Assembly: GCA_008729055.1 (NCBI GenBank)
Contig: SDUX01000010.1
Coordinates: 1,302,001 to 1,366,000, forward strand
Source: Pyropia haitanensis
Taxonomy: Eukaryota; Rhodophyta; Bangiophyceae; Bangiales; Bangiaceae
Direction: 5' to 3'
DNA: 64,000 bases
Both the position numbers and the translations under genes were made by a program. A model generated the notes under the pieces. It was not told where the DNA came from. It made no database searches and saw only the letters and a list, made by a program, of their open reading frames with translations. Position 1 is the stretch's first letter. Every line of letters begins with the position of its first letter. Shown here one piece after another: positions 43,342 through 54,889 of the stretch.

Positions 43342-44780
43342 CTACGAGAAAAAGGACTTGTGCACCCACTGGCCAACGCGCGCATAGTGAGCGGCGCCAC
43401 TCGACAGCGAGTTGTACGCGTTGACGGCCTCGCCCATGCCCAATGCCTCGACCGCCTGGTCCGTTGCCTCGTTTTGCAGCGGGTTGATGACAAAGTTGGA
43501 CGCCGCGTCCTTGACCACGTGCGCGCCCACCTGCTTTTGGGCAAAGAGCACGGCCAGCACGGCTGCACAGGGAGAATAGCCGAACACACAAGGGCAGGGC
43601 GAGGGCAGAGGGGGGAGTCGGGGGAGAGAAACGCGCATAGAAAAGGTAAGGGCCACACATAGTACCGAGAATGCAGCCAAAAAGGACAGGCAGCAAGGAA
43701 AGAGAACGGGCGTGGTGTTGGCAAACGTCCCAGACACACCCATGCGACAGCAACAGTGCGTGGCCGCCACCCACGAGCGACACAAGGGCCACACGGCCGA
43801 CACACAAGAGAACGGTACGGGGTCGACATGACAGGGCGGCAGGCGACTCACCCACGCAGCGCCCACAGCAACCCACGGGGGTGCACCCGCGCGCGCACGT
43901 ACCCGCCTGGTCCACCCCCGGCGCAATGTCAATGACCACCTCGGAGCCCTTTCCAAACTGGGCATTAAGGAGAAGCGTCTTAAGGCTCTTTTGCACAAAC
44001 GCCACCTGCTCCTCCTTCTCGTTCAGCACCACCTGCGTCCGTTCCATCATGTCGCTCGTAATCGTCCAGACCGGGTCGCGGCTGTCTTCACGGCACGCCG
44101 CCGTCGAGTGGCGGATGGACTGGCTCTTGAGCCGCGACACGTTCGACATGTTGAATAGCGGTTCCTCCGAGTTGTCCCACCGCACGTACTGGCGGCCGTG
44201 GCGGCTGAGCTTCTTTGGCCGAATCTTAAAGCTCCGGAAGCCGCCGTAGCCACGCACGTCACACACCGAGTCCCACTCGCCCATGGTGTGGCGCTGGTAG
44301 TTTGCGTCGCCATTCCCCAGGCTCAGCGGGTCCAGGGAGTCGTACTGCATGGGGGGCGAACGGGTCAAAAGCATAGCAGAGAACGGGGGAACCGGACAAA
44401 TACAGCGAGGAAACACGAAACGAACGCACAAGTCAGCGTTGCACCACAGGAGAACCACATACGGGGGCCATTGTAGACAAGACATCACAGAGCAGGCACC
44501 GCAGAACACAGACAGTAGGCGGACATACAGGGTTCTTGCCAGGGTGGTGCGAAACCATCGCCAGCTTCCCCGTTGACACGTCAAACATGCGAAGGTCGTC
44601 GACAGACAGGTGGGCACTCTTCATGACATAGCGGGTGACCTCGCTGCTGACCCGGTTCTGGATGTTCAGGTTCAGCTCCGGGGGGGCCCCCGTCTGGTCC
44701 ACCAGCGTGGACGACGGGGGGCCCAGGGCAAATTCAAACACGTAATTGGGGTCGTTCTGCATGCGCGCCAGCTCCGCCAT
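43342..44780 (-). CDS. LURP-one/Tubby-C-like domain protein
   Basis: Three exons: 44780-44529, 44344-43903 and 43562-43342. Introns begin GTATGT and GTACGT and end CAG. Codon phases 0 and 1 match across both junctions and give 304 residues. The order RYVMKSAHLSVDDLRMFDVS, GWDS-like GEWDSVCDVRGYGGFRSFKI, PVWTITSDMMERTQVVLNEK, EVVIDIAPGVDQAAVLAVLF and a final KDAASNFVINP helix resembles the LOR/scramblase/Tubby C-terminal barrel, in which a conserved helix after a D-rich strand is buried inside the barrel. LOR proteins bind membranes or act in defence in plants, but the role here is unknown. Base composition is less GC-biased than neighbouring genes. No signal peptide is visible. The spliced model is well supported; the family call is moderate. 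Confidence 0.65.
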
Positions 44781-46035
44781 GGCGACGGCCGCAGAGGACG
44801 GGCGGCGGCCGCCAAAAGAGAAAGACAGAGAGGTTGACGGGGAAGAAGAGGTTGAGAGGAAGCCAGATGATGCCAGCCAGCCAGGCGGCGGCCGCCAGAG
44901 AGGAAGACAGAGAGGATGGCAGGAGGAAAGAGGTCAGCTGGATGGATAGAACTCCGGGCAGCCGATGCGCCAGGAGGCAGTACGAAGCCCACGTGAAAGG
45001 CAAAAAGCAGGGGAGCGAGAGCGTCGGCACCCGCACGCGTTGTGCAGTACGGCGCGGAATACCGTGTGCTGTAGGCGACGGCGGCATCGGGGCCCCGCGT
45101 CGTTCCGTGCACGCGCGCAGCAGGGTTGCCCACCCACACGAGCCGGGGGCCCCCCCGGGAAACCCGCCATCGGGCCGGGACGAGCGCAGACCGCTGACAG
45201 ATTGGCGTTGCGGCCCCTCCACGGTGTGCCTGATGGAACCGGTGCGCGCAAGGCGCGGCGTATGCTCGGGCCTATGTGTGTAAGCCTCTGCTTGGCGAAG
45301 GCAGCCGATTCTGCATGGCAAAGGCAATGAACAGAAGTGGTCTGTCAATAACAAGTCACTCACTTGAATATATTTTGGCTCTGTACTTGGTACTGTATTC
45401 TGTTGACGCATCCAGACAACCATGGCGCCTCTGTACTGCAAGCCACGAGACCACCGCTGCAGCCGTGCGATCCTCGCTCAGCCGAGAGCGGCCGTCCAAT
45501 GGGCTGCTCGTGCCGGGAACAGCGGCGCGTGCCCATTGGCCGTTTCCGCCGCCCTCCCAAGGCCATGCCCCGCCGCCTCGCCTGCTGGCGGGGCAGCTGC
45601 CCCCACCCCCACCCAAACGCAACTAGGTGGCATGCGGCCGCGTGGGTGTCCGCGCCCAAGCCCAGCCCCTCCCTCGGGAACGTGCGCTCACACAACGCCA
45701 CAGCGGCTGCACACGGCGTCGGCCAGCCTTGACTCTCCCGCTCGGGTCAACCCACTGTCCGCAACTGGCCGCGGCCGCGCGTCCGCTCTCTCCCCCCTCC
45801 CCCCCCCCCCCCACCCCTGCGCTCCCCCAACCCCCTGCACGGCCTAATCCCCCTGCGGTGCCTACCTCCCTTCCCCCCCTGCCCCATCTGCTTGCGTCTC
45901 TTGACCAGGCGCATGTGACACCAGGCGGTCCAGCGAAGCGGTCGCGCCACCCGGCCTGCCCCCCTGCCGGCCGGCAACCGGCTCCCCCCTTCCCCCCCCG
46001 CTTCCCGCGCACCCCGCGCGACGGGGGCTGCGGCC
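44781..46035. other. Intergenic interval between divergent genes
   Basis: It separates the divergent LURP-one-like and AMMECR1 genes and should hold both promoters. There is purine-rich sequence at about 44815-44950 and pyrimidine-rich sequence at about 45780-45890. No open frame with domain content is seen. Confidence 0.5.
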
Positions 46036-46830
46036 ATGGCGCCGCCGCCGCCGCCGCCGCCGCCACCGCGTCCGCCGCCTGCGGCGGCGACGGCGACGGC
46101 GACGGCGACGGGCGGGCCCGACAAGGGCGGCGGCGTTGCCGCGGCGACGGGCGTGACGCGCGCGAGCCTGCCCATGTGCGTCTACGCGTTTGACGCGCTG
46201 CTCGCGTCGCTCCGCGCCGAGCCGCCACCGGCGGTGCCCGCGGCGGTGCCCGACGTGGCTGACGTGGCCCTGTTTGTGACGTGGAACAAGCGGGTGGCGG
46301 CCGCGTCGGGCGGCTGCGGCGGCGGCGGTGGCGGCGGCGGCGGGGGTGAGGATGGCAGCCGCCTGCGGGGCTGCATTGGCACCCTCACCCCCTCCTCCCT
46401 GCACGCGTCGCTGGCCACCTACGCGGTGATGGCGGCGGTCGGGGACCGCCGCTTCCCCGCCGTCACCCTCCCTGAGGTCCCCGCCCTGTCCGTCTCCGTG
46501 TCAGTGCTGTCTTCGTTTGAGGAGGCAGCGAACGTGCACGACTGGACGGTGGGTGTCCACGGCATCATCGTGTCGTTTGAGGTGGGCGGCCGGCAATACC
46601 GCGCGACGTATCTGCCCGAGGTGATGGGCGACATGGGCTGGGGTAAGGCCGACGCGCTCGGCTCGGCGGTGCGCAAGGCGGGCTGGACCGGCCGCACCGA
46701 CGAACAGTTTTGGGGGCGCGTCCGGCTGCGGCGGTACCAGAGCACTAAGGTGTCCCTTGCGTACGGGCTATACGTGCGGGGCGGGGGGGACAGCGACGTG
46801 GACACGTCCCCGTCGCCGCCGCCAGCGTAA
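46036..46830 (+). CDS. AMMECR1: AMMECR1 domain protein
   Basis: 264 residues in one exon. After a Pro/Ala-rich N-terminus the whole AMMECR1 domain is present: PMCVYAFDALLASL, VALFVTWNKR, the signature LRGCIGTLTPSSLHASLATYA, DRRFPAVTLPEVPALSVSVS, VHDWTVGVHGIIVSFE, ATYLPEVMGDMGW, and AVRKAGWTGRTDEQF before RRYQSTKVSLAYGLYV. This family is conserved from archaea to humans; its biochemical activity is still unclear. A Gly-rich insertion interrupts the region between VTWNKR and LRGCIGT. The short C-terminus is acidic and Pro-rich. The gene lies convergent to COX11. Confidence 0.95.
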   Translation: MAPPPPPPPPPRPPPAAATATATATGGPDKGGGVAAATGVTRASLPMCVYAFDALLASLRAEPPPAVPAAVPDVADVALFVTWNKRVAAASGGCGGGGGGGGGGEDGSRLRGCIGTLTPSSLHASLATYAVMAAVGDRRFPAVTLPEVPALSVSVSVLSSFEEAANVHDWTVGVHGIIVSFEVGGRQYRATYLPEVMGDMGWGKADALGSAVRKAGWTGRTDEQFWGRVRLRRYQSTKVSLAYGLYVRGGGDSDVDTSPSPPPA

Positions 46831-47115
46831 CGCGCACCGTGCGGGGCGGGGGGGGGGGGGGGTGGGGGGGAGAGGTGAGTGGTGGGCGTGCGAGCGGAAG
46901 CCTGCATTTGTGTGTGGACACCCCTTTTTTTGGGTTGACAGGTGGTATCACCGACAGGTGTGCTCCTGTCTCCTTTGGCTCGTGTCTTTTTTGTCGCACC
47001 GTTGGTGGTGCTGTTTTTGTCATGGTGCTGCATGATGCTCATGATGGTGCCATTCTTTTTGTACAGGCCATTCGATTTTTTTTTTCTTTGAATGCGTGTG
47101 TGTGTGCACGACGCG
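46831..47115. other. Short intergenic interval between convergent genes
   Basis: It begins with a G run, then T-rich sequence with CCCCTTTTTTTGGG near 46920 and a T tract near 47076-47086, as expected for the 3' flanks of AMMECR1 and COX11. Confidence 0.6.
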
Positions 47116-48560
47116 CTACGCCGAGCCCGCAGCCGACGCGGGCGGGGCCGGCGCCCCAACCACCAACGCTGCTGCCGCGGGCGCCCCTACCGACGCGTCG
47201 GGCGGTCGGGCAGCGGCGGCGCCCAACGGCGGCGCGGATTCCCCCACCGCTGTGCCTCCCACAGGAGCCGTCGCGGGCGGCGCCGCCACGGCAGGAGCCG
47301 CCGCGGCCCGCGCGGCCGGCGCCGCCACGACGGGCGCGGCTGGCGCTGTCGCGGCTGGCGCAGCCGACATTGCCACGGCCGGCGGAGCAGCCGATGCTGC
47401 GGCCGGCGCCTGCGCCGGGGCTGGCGCCGGCGGCAGGGGTGCCTTGGCGCCCCCCCCCTCCCCCCCCCCGCGGCGTCCAGCTCCTTCATAGCCGCCTCCC
47501 ACACACGCGTGTGGGCCTCTTGGAGCTCCGCCATGGACACGTCCTCGGCGCGAAAAAAGGTGTAGCTGAGCGTCACCTCGTCCACGTCCGCCATCCGCTC
47601 GTCCGCCGCGAACTCGGGGTCGAGAAAGAAAAACACGGGCATGTCCACCGCCTCCCCCGCCGCGAGCCGCTGCTCGTCAAAGCAAAAGCACTGCACCTTG
47701 TTGAAGTAGACGCCCACCTTGGCGGGCGTCACGTTGTACGTCGCGATGCCCGTCAGCGGCGCGTCGCTCAAATTCTCCGCCGTATAAAACGCGAGCGCCG
47801 TCTCGCCCGGCCGCACCCGCGCGGCGGGCGTGGCGGGCGTGAACCGCCACGGCACGCCCGCCGACACGTCCGCGTTGAAGCGGATGGTGATGGGGCGGGC
47901 GCCCGCCACGGGCCGCGTCGCGTCGGTCGACGTGACAAACGCAGCGTCGTCGACGTCGTCGGCGCCGCCGCCCCGGCCGCGGGTGGTGCCGCCAAAGCCC
48001 GTCACCTGGCAAAAGACCCGGTACAGGGGGACCGACGCGTAGCTGAGGCCGACCGTCGCGGCCACAACGGCGGTCATCCAGGCCGCGAGGGAGCGGTTGC
48101 GCTCGCGGGTGGCGGCCGCCCGGGCAGCGGCGGCCGCGGCGGCCGCCTCGGCGCGCGCTGACGACGGTCGAGGCCCGCGGGGAGGGGGGGAGGGGGGAAG
48201 GGGGGCGGCCGCCGTTGAGCTGGGCGTAGCCGCCGCCGCCGTGGTCACCTCGCGGGCAGCCGCCACGGCGCCCCTACCGCCGTCGCCGCCACCGCCGCCG
48301 CCGCCGCCACCGCCGCCGCTGCGCCGCGGCGGCCGCAACCAGACGCCAGCCCCGCCGCGCGCCACGGCGCCGCCACCGCCCGCCGCGGCCGCCAGCCCCG
48401 GCACGGCGCCCACGCTCGCGGCGGCCGCGGCGGCGCCGCGGCGGCCGCGCCGCGCGGCGGCGCCGGCGGCGGCGGCGCCGGCCAGACCGCCCCGCCCAGA
48501 CGCCCAGACCGCCGCGCCGAGAGTGGCGGCGGCCGCCACCGCCCCAGGCGGGCGGCTCAT
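47116..48560 (-). CDS. COX11: Cytochrome c oxidase assembly protein COX11
   Basis: COX11 is a mitochondrial inner-membrane copper chaperone that delivers copper to the CuB site of COX1. The chosen ATG at 48560 opens an Ala/Arg-rich presequence typical of mitochondrial import. A membrane anchor (AAWMTAVVAATVGLSYASV) is followed by PLYRVFCQVTGFGG. The diagnostic part is VTPAKVGVYFNKVQCFCFDE, with the CFCF copper-binding cysteines, then DMPVFFFLDPEF and VTLSYTFFRAED. Family length is exceeded because of the presequence and an Ala/Pro tail. The frame from the ATG would continue into an Arg-rich end at 47187. At the C runs 47450-47469 another frame gives an Ala/Pro tail ending at 47116 with typical local codon use, so a homopolymer indel is likely there. 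Confidence 0.93.
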
Positions 48561-48848
48561 GGCGACGGCCGCGGCAATGGTCGCGGCGCGGGGGTGGGCG
48601 TGGCCGCGGGGCGCGGCGGCGACGCCGGCCGCGGCGGCAGCAGGCAGCGGTGGCCACGCGTGAACCGGGACGGCAGCAGCAGGGGGCGGCAGGGAGGGAA
48701 AGGCCACGCCGCGGGGGACAGGGGGGAGGGGGGGCGGCTGGGGCGCACGGCGTGGCTCGCTGCGGGACGCAGCATCGGGCGGCGGGGACGCGCAGCGGGG
48801 TGGAGGCGACGACCAGCAAGCCACGACCAGCACCCCGACCAGACGGCC

Positions 48849-49539
48849 GCGCACCGCCGGCTAAACCGGCTCAAGCTCTCCTTGCGATTTTCGTTGTAAA
48901 CAGAGCTCGCAAGGATTTGCGGGCCCTCTTTCTCGACTCCTGATGGACCATTTTCTGCATTTTTCAGTTTATCTTTTGAAAGAAGGGCTTCTGGTCCTTC
49001 GCCCCCTCCTCGCCTCATACGTGCAGAAGCGTCACGAGCTGGGCCATCCAGCGACAACGACTCCGTGACGGGCGGTCAACCGAAATGCCTCTTCACAGCG
49101 CGCTATACAACATGGTGCTCGGCGACATCCCGACGATCGCAAGCCGAATGCGTGAACCGCAACGACGTTGTAAAAGACGTGTTGTACACGTCGTGAGTCA
49201 TAAAATCTCCCGCTCGGTGTGTCGCCCGCTAGCAAGAAAAGTGACTGATATAGAGCGACCAAGGTCATTTGCGTGGGCGCCCGCTCTCACTTCCGGGCCT
49301 CTCATTGGTTACAGTATAATGATGAATGTCAGGGAATGGCCGGGAGATATCCACAACAAGAACGCAAAAGCGGTGAGAGTGGGCAAGAATGTGGAAACAA
49401 CACTCGTTTCGCAACGGGCTGCGATTTTCGCAATTCTTTGCGATGCCACGGCTTTGCGACACCCGGTTTCAGCAAGCGGACGGCGTTGCTGGCAGCCAAA
49501 AAGCAGCCGGATCTTGAGCCGGTTTAGCCGGCGGTGCGC
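48849..49539. mobile_element. 691-bp element with perfect 27-bp terminal inverted repeats
   Basis: The left end, 48849-48875, begins GCGCACCGCCGGCTAAACC and continues GGCTCAAG. The right end, 49513-49539, is its exact reverse complement. Each arm itself contains the palindrome GCCGG-CTAAA-CCGGC. The interior is clearly less GC-rich than the flanking COX11 and RRP6 genes and has no transposase-like frame. The size and structure fit a MITE or other non-autonomous DNA transposon. I see no clear target-site duplication in the immediate flanks, so the superfamily is open. It lies in the shared 5' region of divergent COX11 and RRP6 and could affect both promoters. Confidence 0.75.
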
Positions 49540-49822
49540 CGTGACTGCGGCGATGGAAATGTGGCTGCCCACTTTGACCGTGGAATGTAGTGCACCACTC
49601 CGGCGGAGTCTGGTTGATCCAAATACGGTACTTGGATGGGTCCACGCCGGCGGCGGGCCTACGACTTCGCCGCCGTCGCCGCGGCGCGGCGCCACGACCG
49701 CCGTCGTGGGTGTGCAGCGCGGCAGGCCACCGGCACGCCCCATCTCCTCCCCACAGTGACGGCGTCGCCCTCCCCACTGTGTCACTCCTTCGCCCCCCCC
49801 CCCCTCGCTTCCCCCTGACGCA

Positions 49823-50245
49823 ATGGCCAACGTCGCGGTCGCTGCGGCAGCGGCGCCCGCGGCTGCGACGGCCAACGGCGGCGGCGCCCCAGCCGCTTCC
49901 CCCCCCCCCCCGCCGACCGGCCCGGCGCGCTGCCGCCGCGCCCCCCCCCGCGACGCTCGCGGCGGCGGCCAAGGAGCTACGTGCCTCTATCAACACCGCC
50001 TCCCGGTCGGCGGCGGCCCTCCCCGCCGGCGACGACGCCGCCTACCTCGCCGCCGTCTCGCCCGCGTACGACGCCGCGCGGGCGGCGGCGGCGGCGCAGG
50101 TGCGGGCGCTGTTGCGGCAGCTGAGCACCGTCGCAGAGGGGGAGGGGGAGGGGGGTGGGGGTGGGGATGGGGAGAAGGGTAAGGGCGGTGGCGGCGGGGG
50201 GGCGGGCAACCGCAAGCGCGCCCGCCCCGCCCCCACCACCGCTGC

Positions 50246-50280
<35 letters not shown>

Positions 50281-52120
50281 GCGCGGGGTCGGGCGGCGAC
50301 GGCGGGGAGGAGGCGGACCCCGCCGCCCTGTTTGCGGCCGCCACCGACGCGACGGACGGGGCGCTGGAGGCGGCGCTGTCCGCGCTCGACGACGCGACGG
50401 GCGTCCGCTCCGCGTCGGCGGCGGCGGTCGCGGCGCTCGCCGCGCACCGGCCGCCGGGGGGGGACTGGCGCCGCCCGGCGTACGCGCCGGCGGCGGGGGG
50501 GGGACGCCGGCCGCCGGGTCGGGGAGGGGGGGGGGGGGTGGCGCCGCCGCGGCGGGGGAGCTTGGCGCGGGGCCGCTGCCGCCGCGGCTGGTGGAGATGC
50601 CCAAGCCGCAGCACCGGTTCCCGGACTGGCCCATTGACAATGGGCGGGACACGCCGTTTGTGGCGCCTGTGGTTCCCGGCGTGGCGGCGGCGGCGGCGGC
50701 GGCGGCAGGCAACGGCAACGGCAACGGCAACGGCACCAGCGACGGCGCCGCGTCCGACGCCCCCCCGCTCGACGCTGAGATGCGCGCGGCGGCGGCGGCG
50801 CTGGCGGCGGCGCCGCTGCCGTCCACCCCCCCCCGCCCCCCCCGGTCCAACGAGGACACCCCCTTTGCGTTTGTCGACACAGAGGCGGGCCTCGCCGCGG
50901 CGGTCGCGCGGCTCCGCGCGACCGGCGGGGAGCTGGCGGTGGACCTCGAGGCGCACAACACGCGCACCTTCCAGGGCTTTACTTGCCTCATCCAGGTGTC
51001 GTCGCGGGAGGAGGACTTGATCTTTGACGCGCTTGCGCTGCGGGGCGTCCTCGGCCGGCACCTCCATCCGCTGTTGGCCGACCCGGCGGTGCCGGTCGTC
51101 ATGCACGGCGCCGACGGGGACGCTGCGTGGCTGCACCGGGACTTTGGCCTCCGCCTCGTCGGGCTGTACGACACGGGCCAGGCGGCGCGGGTGCTGGGCC
51201 TGCCCAGCCTCAGCCTCTCGTACCTGCTCGCCACGTACGCGGGGGTGGCGTCGCCGGCAAAGAAGGCGTACCAGCTGGCCGACTGGCGGGTGCGGCCGCT
51301 GCCGCCGGGGATGCTCGCGTACGCACGGTCCGACACGCACTCGCTGCTGTACATATACGACCAGCTGCGGGTGGCGGTCGCGGCGGCCGTCGCGGCGGGC
51401 ACCGCCCCCGCCGTCGGCGGCGGCGGGCCTGGCAGCGGTGGCGGCGGCGGCGGCGGCGGCGGCGGTGGGGGCGGCGCGGGCGTCCACGGCGCCGACGTGT
51501 GGGCGCGTTCTGCCGTCATTGCGCGGAATGTGCACGTCAAGCCCGCGTATGACCCTGGCGCGGCGCGGGTGGCGGCGGCGCGCCGTGGGGCGCGGCTGGA
51601 CCCGCCCCGGCTGCGCCTGCTCGCCGCGCTGTGGGCGTGGCGTGACGCGACGGCGCGGGACGAAGACGAGTCGACCGCGTACGTGGCGCCCGAGTGGGCG
51701 CTGCTCGGCCTCGCTGCCGCGCCGGCGGCGGTGCTCGCCACGCCCGCCTCGCTCGTCGCGGCGGCGGTGCGCAAGGGCGCCGCCGCGGGCGTCCTCCGCC
51801 GCCACGCGCCGTCGCTCGTCGCGCTCGCGGGCGCGGTGCTGGCCGCGCCCGAGCCGCCGCCGCCGTCGCCACCGCCGTCGGCGTCGCCGCCGCCGCCGCC
51901 GCCCGTCGCGGCGGCGGCGGCGGCGGCACGGCGGGCCCGGTCGTCGTCGGCTACGGCCGCGGGCGTCCCGGCGGCGGCTGCGGCGGCGGCGGTGCCGCCG
52001 CGGCCACCACCGGCGGGCACGCCCGGGGCGGCGCCGGTGCGCCCACCGGCGGGGCACCTATTCTTTTCCGCGTCGGACGCAGACAGCGACAGTGGGTCGG
52101 AGGAGGAGGGGGCGCCTTAA
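49823..52120 (+). CDS. RRP6: Exosome-associated 3'-5' exonuclease RRP6/EXOSC10
   Basis: Nuclear exosome RNase of the DEDD-Y class that trims rRNA and snoRNA precursors. An N-terminal helical part (KELRASINTASRSAAALP, VRALLRQLSTVAEG) fits the PMC2NT domain, followed by an acidic Ser-Asp repeat. Then MPKPQHRFPDWPIDNGRDTP precedes the exonuclease: GELAVDLEAHNTRTFQGFTC (Exo I, D and E), VMHGADGDAAWLHRDFGL (Exo II), and LAYARSDTHSLLYIYDQL (Exo III, Y and D). An HRDC-like region (LRLLAALWAWRDATARDEDE) follows; the tail ends in acidic Ser-Asp. All catalytic acids are present. The start at 49823 gives MANVAVAAAA. The frame changes at C runs 49899-49948 and again at G runs 50495-50537, so no continuous frame spans the gene. 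Confidence 0.9.
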
Positions 52121-52924
52121 CTCTGGTCGGTCGGAGTGGTCCGGCGTGAGGGGCGGGTGAGGAGGAAGGGGGAAGGGGCAGCGCGTGGGAGGGGATGGTT
52201 GAGCAGCGTGGGGGGGGGACGGCAGGGGGCTTCAGTGGAGAGAATTTTGAGGACGGGTGGAGGGGGGGGGACGAGGGTTTTGTGAGCGAGTGGGCTGGAA
52301 GAGGGAGGGTGACGCGCCTGCCACTGCATGGTGGCAGGGTTTTTTTTTGTTCCAGGGACGGCGCCGCCGCTGGCAGTCCTCACTTCCCCCGCTCATGCGC
52401 GCACGGCCCCCCACATAGCCCTATCACGACGAGCGGGGCACCCACAGCGGGGGGGGGGAGCAAGAGCGGGGCCACACGCCGCGCGTGCCAGCGGCGGCCA
52501 CATCCTCACGCAGCGGCGGCGCGGGCGGCACGGCGCGGCAAGACGGGAGGGCAGCCCAGAAGCAAGCAAAAAAAACCAACGGCCACGGCGCACAATGGAC
52601 CATATACACAAGCGCGGGCACCCTCCCCCAAACCAGAAACCCAGCCATCCAAGAGCAGAGCAGCGCCCGCGCGGGCACACCCCGAGGACCGACCCTCGAG
52701 AGAAAAGAAAGAATCTACACACCGCCGCAGACACAACCACCACCCACCACGCGCGGCACGCCGTCCCGCGACGAGCCGCGACGCCCACCGACCGCCGGCG
52801 GTGGCGGGTGTGGTGGCTGCCACCCGCCGCCGTGGTGGCGGGTGTCGCGGCCTGCCACAACGCAGCTGCCAACCCCCCCCCCGCCCCCCTCATACACCTC
52901 GCTCTCTGTCCCCCCCCCCCCCTC
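52121..52924. other. Intergenic interval between convergent genes
   Basis: It begins with purine-rich sequence (52140-52320), then complex DNA containing several A tracts near 52570. It ends in C runs near 52877-52921 just before the stop of the next gene. No gene is supported. Confidence 0.5.
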
Positions 52925-53527
52925 TCAGTGTTGTTCGTCGTCATCGTCGTCACTGTCGGCGTCGAGCACGTCGACGAGCGTGTCAATGAGAAAGTCCCCA
53001 AACGCGCCCGTCTTGACGCACGACCGGTCGCCGACAACGTCGACCACAAACGACGGGTACGCGGCGAGGACGGTGGCGGCGAACTCGGCGGCCGCGCCGG
53101 GCGGCGCCTCGTCGTCGGCGCGCAGGCTGGCGGCCGCCTCGTCGACGCTCGCCTGCACCTCGGCATACGTCTGGCACGTCAGGCCGGGGCGGGAGGCTGG
53201 CGGCGACGCCGCCGCCGCCGCGTTGCCGCCGCCGCGGTCTTCGCTGTCGGTCTCGTCGCCCGCGTCTTGCCGGCCGACCGCCGCCGCCGCCGCCGCCGCC
53301 GCCGCGGCGAGCCGCACGGACGGCAGGTGCGGGCGGATGGCGGCGAGCCACGGGTTGCCGCCGCCGCCGCCGCCACCGACGGCGGCCGCCGACGCGGCGG
53401 CGAGGAGGCTGCCGCCGGCGGCGCCCCCGCGGGGCGCGCCGACGACCGCGGCGGCGGCGGCGAGGGCGGCCACCGCCGCGGCCGCGGCGGCGGCCGCGGC
53501 CAGCCGTGCGGGGCGGCACGGCGCCAT
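52925..53527 (-). CDS. Small secreted or anchored hypothetical protein
   Basis: 200 residues from the ATG at 53527, open throughout. The N-terminus MAPCRPARLAAAAAAAAAV followed by ALAAAAAVVGAP is a hydrophobic Ala-rich signal peptide or anchor. The middle is Gly/Ala-rich with NPWLAAIRPHLPSVRLAA. The C-terminal 75 residues are more ordinary: LTCQTYAEVQASVDEAAASL, AEFAATVLAAYPSFVVDVVG and KTGAFGDFLIDTLVDVLDAD, ending in an acidic run of Asp. No family is recognised. The Cys content is low. The helical C-terminal part with its regular hydrophobic spacing supports a real gene. Confidence 0.5.
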   Translation of the reverse strand: MAPCRPARLAAAAAAAAAVAALAAAAAVVGAPRGGAAGGSLLAAASAAAVGGGGGGGNPWLAAIRPHLPSVRLAAAAAAAAAAVGRQDAGDETDSEDRGGGNAAAAASPPASRPGLTCQTYAEVQASVDEAAASLRADDEAPPGAAAEFAATVLAAYPSFVVDVVGDRSCVKTGAFGDFLIDTLVDVLDADSDDDDDEQH

Positions 53528-54889
53528 GGCCGACCGCGGTGCCTGCGGCAGGGGGATGCGCGCAGGGGGGGGGGGGGAAAGGGCGGCGGCGGACAGCGGG
53601 GACCACCGCGGCCTCGACTCCAAGGCGGCCGTCGAGGGTAGCGGCGGTAGACTGGAAGCGCACGAGGCACGCGGCGTGACGCGGGCGGTGGCGGGCGGGC
53701 GTCCTCAGGGAGGGGCGCCCAGCGCGACGCGGGCCGGCGAGCCAACAAGGGGGAGAGGTAAGCAGGCAGTCAGACGCGCTCGGGGAGCAGCGGTGCCGGC
53801 GGGTGTGTTGGGGGGCAGAGGCGCGGGCGGGCCGGCCGAGGCGTGGGACCGCCCGCCGCCGCGGCGCTCTTGTACCGCCCGCCCGCCGGCCGGCGGCGGG
53901 TGCGTCGACGCGGCGGGGCGGGGGCGGCCACCGCGTTCCACGCGGGACGCGGCGGTGGCGGCGGCGGCGGCGGCGGCGGGGGGGGGGGTGGGGGGGGAAG
54001 ACCGCCGCGCGGGCACGCGGCGAGTGCGGAAGGGTGTGGACAGCGGGGATAGCCGGGGGGGGCAGGGGGGAGCGGACGACCCCTCCCGCTGGTGCCGCTG
54101 CGCTCACCCCCCCCCCCCGCCCTGCTCACCCCCCCCCCCGCGCCGCCACAGGGCGGCTTCGGTCCCGGCTGCAGTGCCATGGGAGCGGGGCGCCCCGATC
54201 GGCCGCCGCCGCCGCCGCCGCGGGCGCGCGCCGTGGCGCACGCGCGCCACCCCCCCCCTCCCCCCAGCACCCGCCACGTCCCGCTGACACGCCCACGGCG
54301 GCGGCAGCGGCCGCGGCGGCCGCTCAGGCGTGCCCCCCCCCCCCGGTCAGCGGGCGGCGGCCGGCGGCTACCGCACCAGCCGCTGCCGCTGCCGGCAGCC
54401 GCCCCCCCCCCCCCCCTCCATCCGCCCACACCCCGCCAACGCCCTCCCGCACGTCTCGCCTCCCCACCGGCGCGCCGCGGGAGCCGCCCACGACCGCCCC
54501 TCTTCCCCGTCGCCTCTGTCCGCCGCTCGTCGACGACGCCCACACCCACCGCGCGTGGGTGCCCACCACGCGGACGCTGCGGGGCGGTGCGCTCCCCCCC
54601 CCCTCCCACCCACCCACCCCCGCGTCGCCAACCCGCCACGCCCCCGCCTCCCGGTGGGTCGTGCGGCACCGACGGCACCGCCGGCACTGGCGGGCACAAC
54701 ACGCGCCGACGGCAGGCCACGCACCGCCGGCGGGTCGTGCCGGCCGCGGGTGGCCGCGGGGGGGGGGGCGCGCCCGCGTGGAACGTGGGGACTGCGGGCG
54801 GCTGCCGTCCGCGGGGCGGTGGGTGGGGGGGCGGGCCGCCCGTCGGCGGTGCTCGATGACAGGTGCCCCGCCCCCCCTTCCCCCCCTTG
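53528..54889. other. GC-rich interval with conflicting open frames
   Basis: G/C runs and CCG repeats leave frames open on both strands over most of the interval. Some minus-strand stretches look protein-like (VRVVGTHARWVWASSTSGGQ near 54570-54510), but no consistent model can be drawn. Confidence 0.4.
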
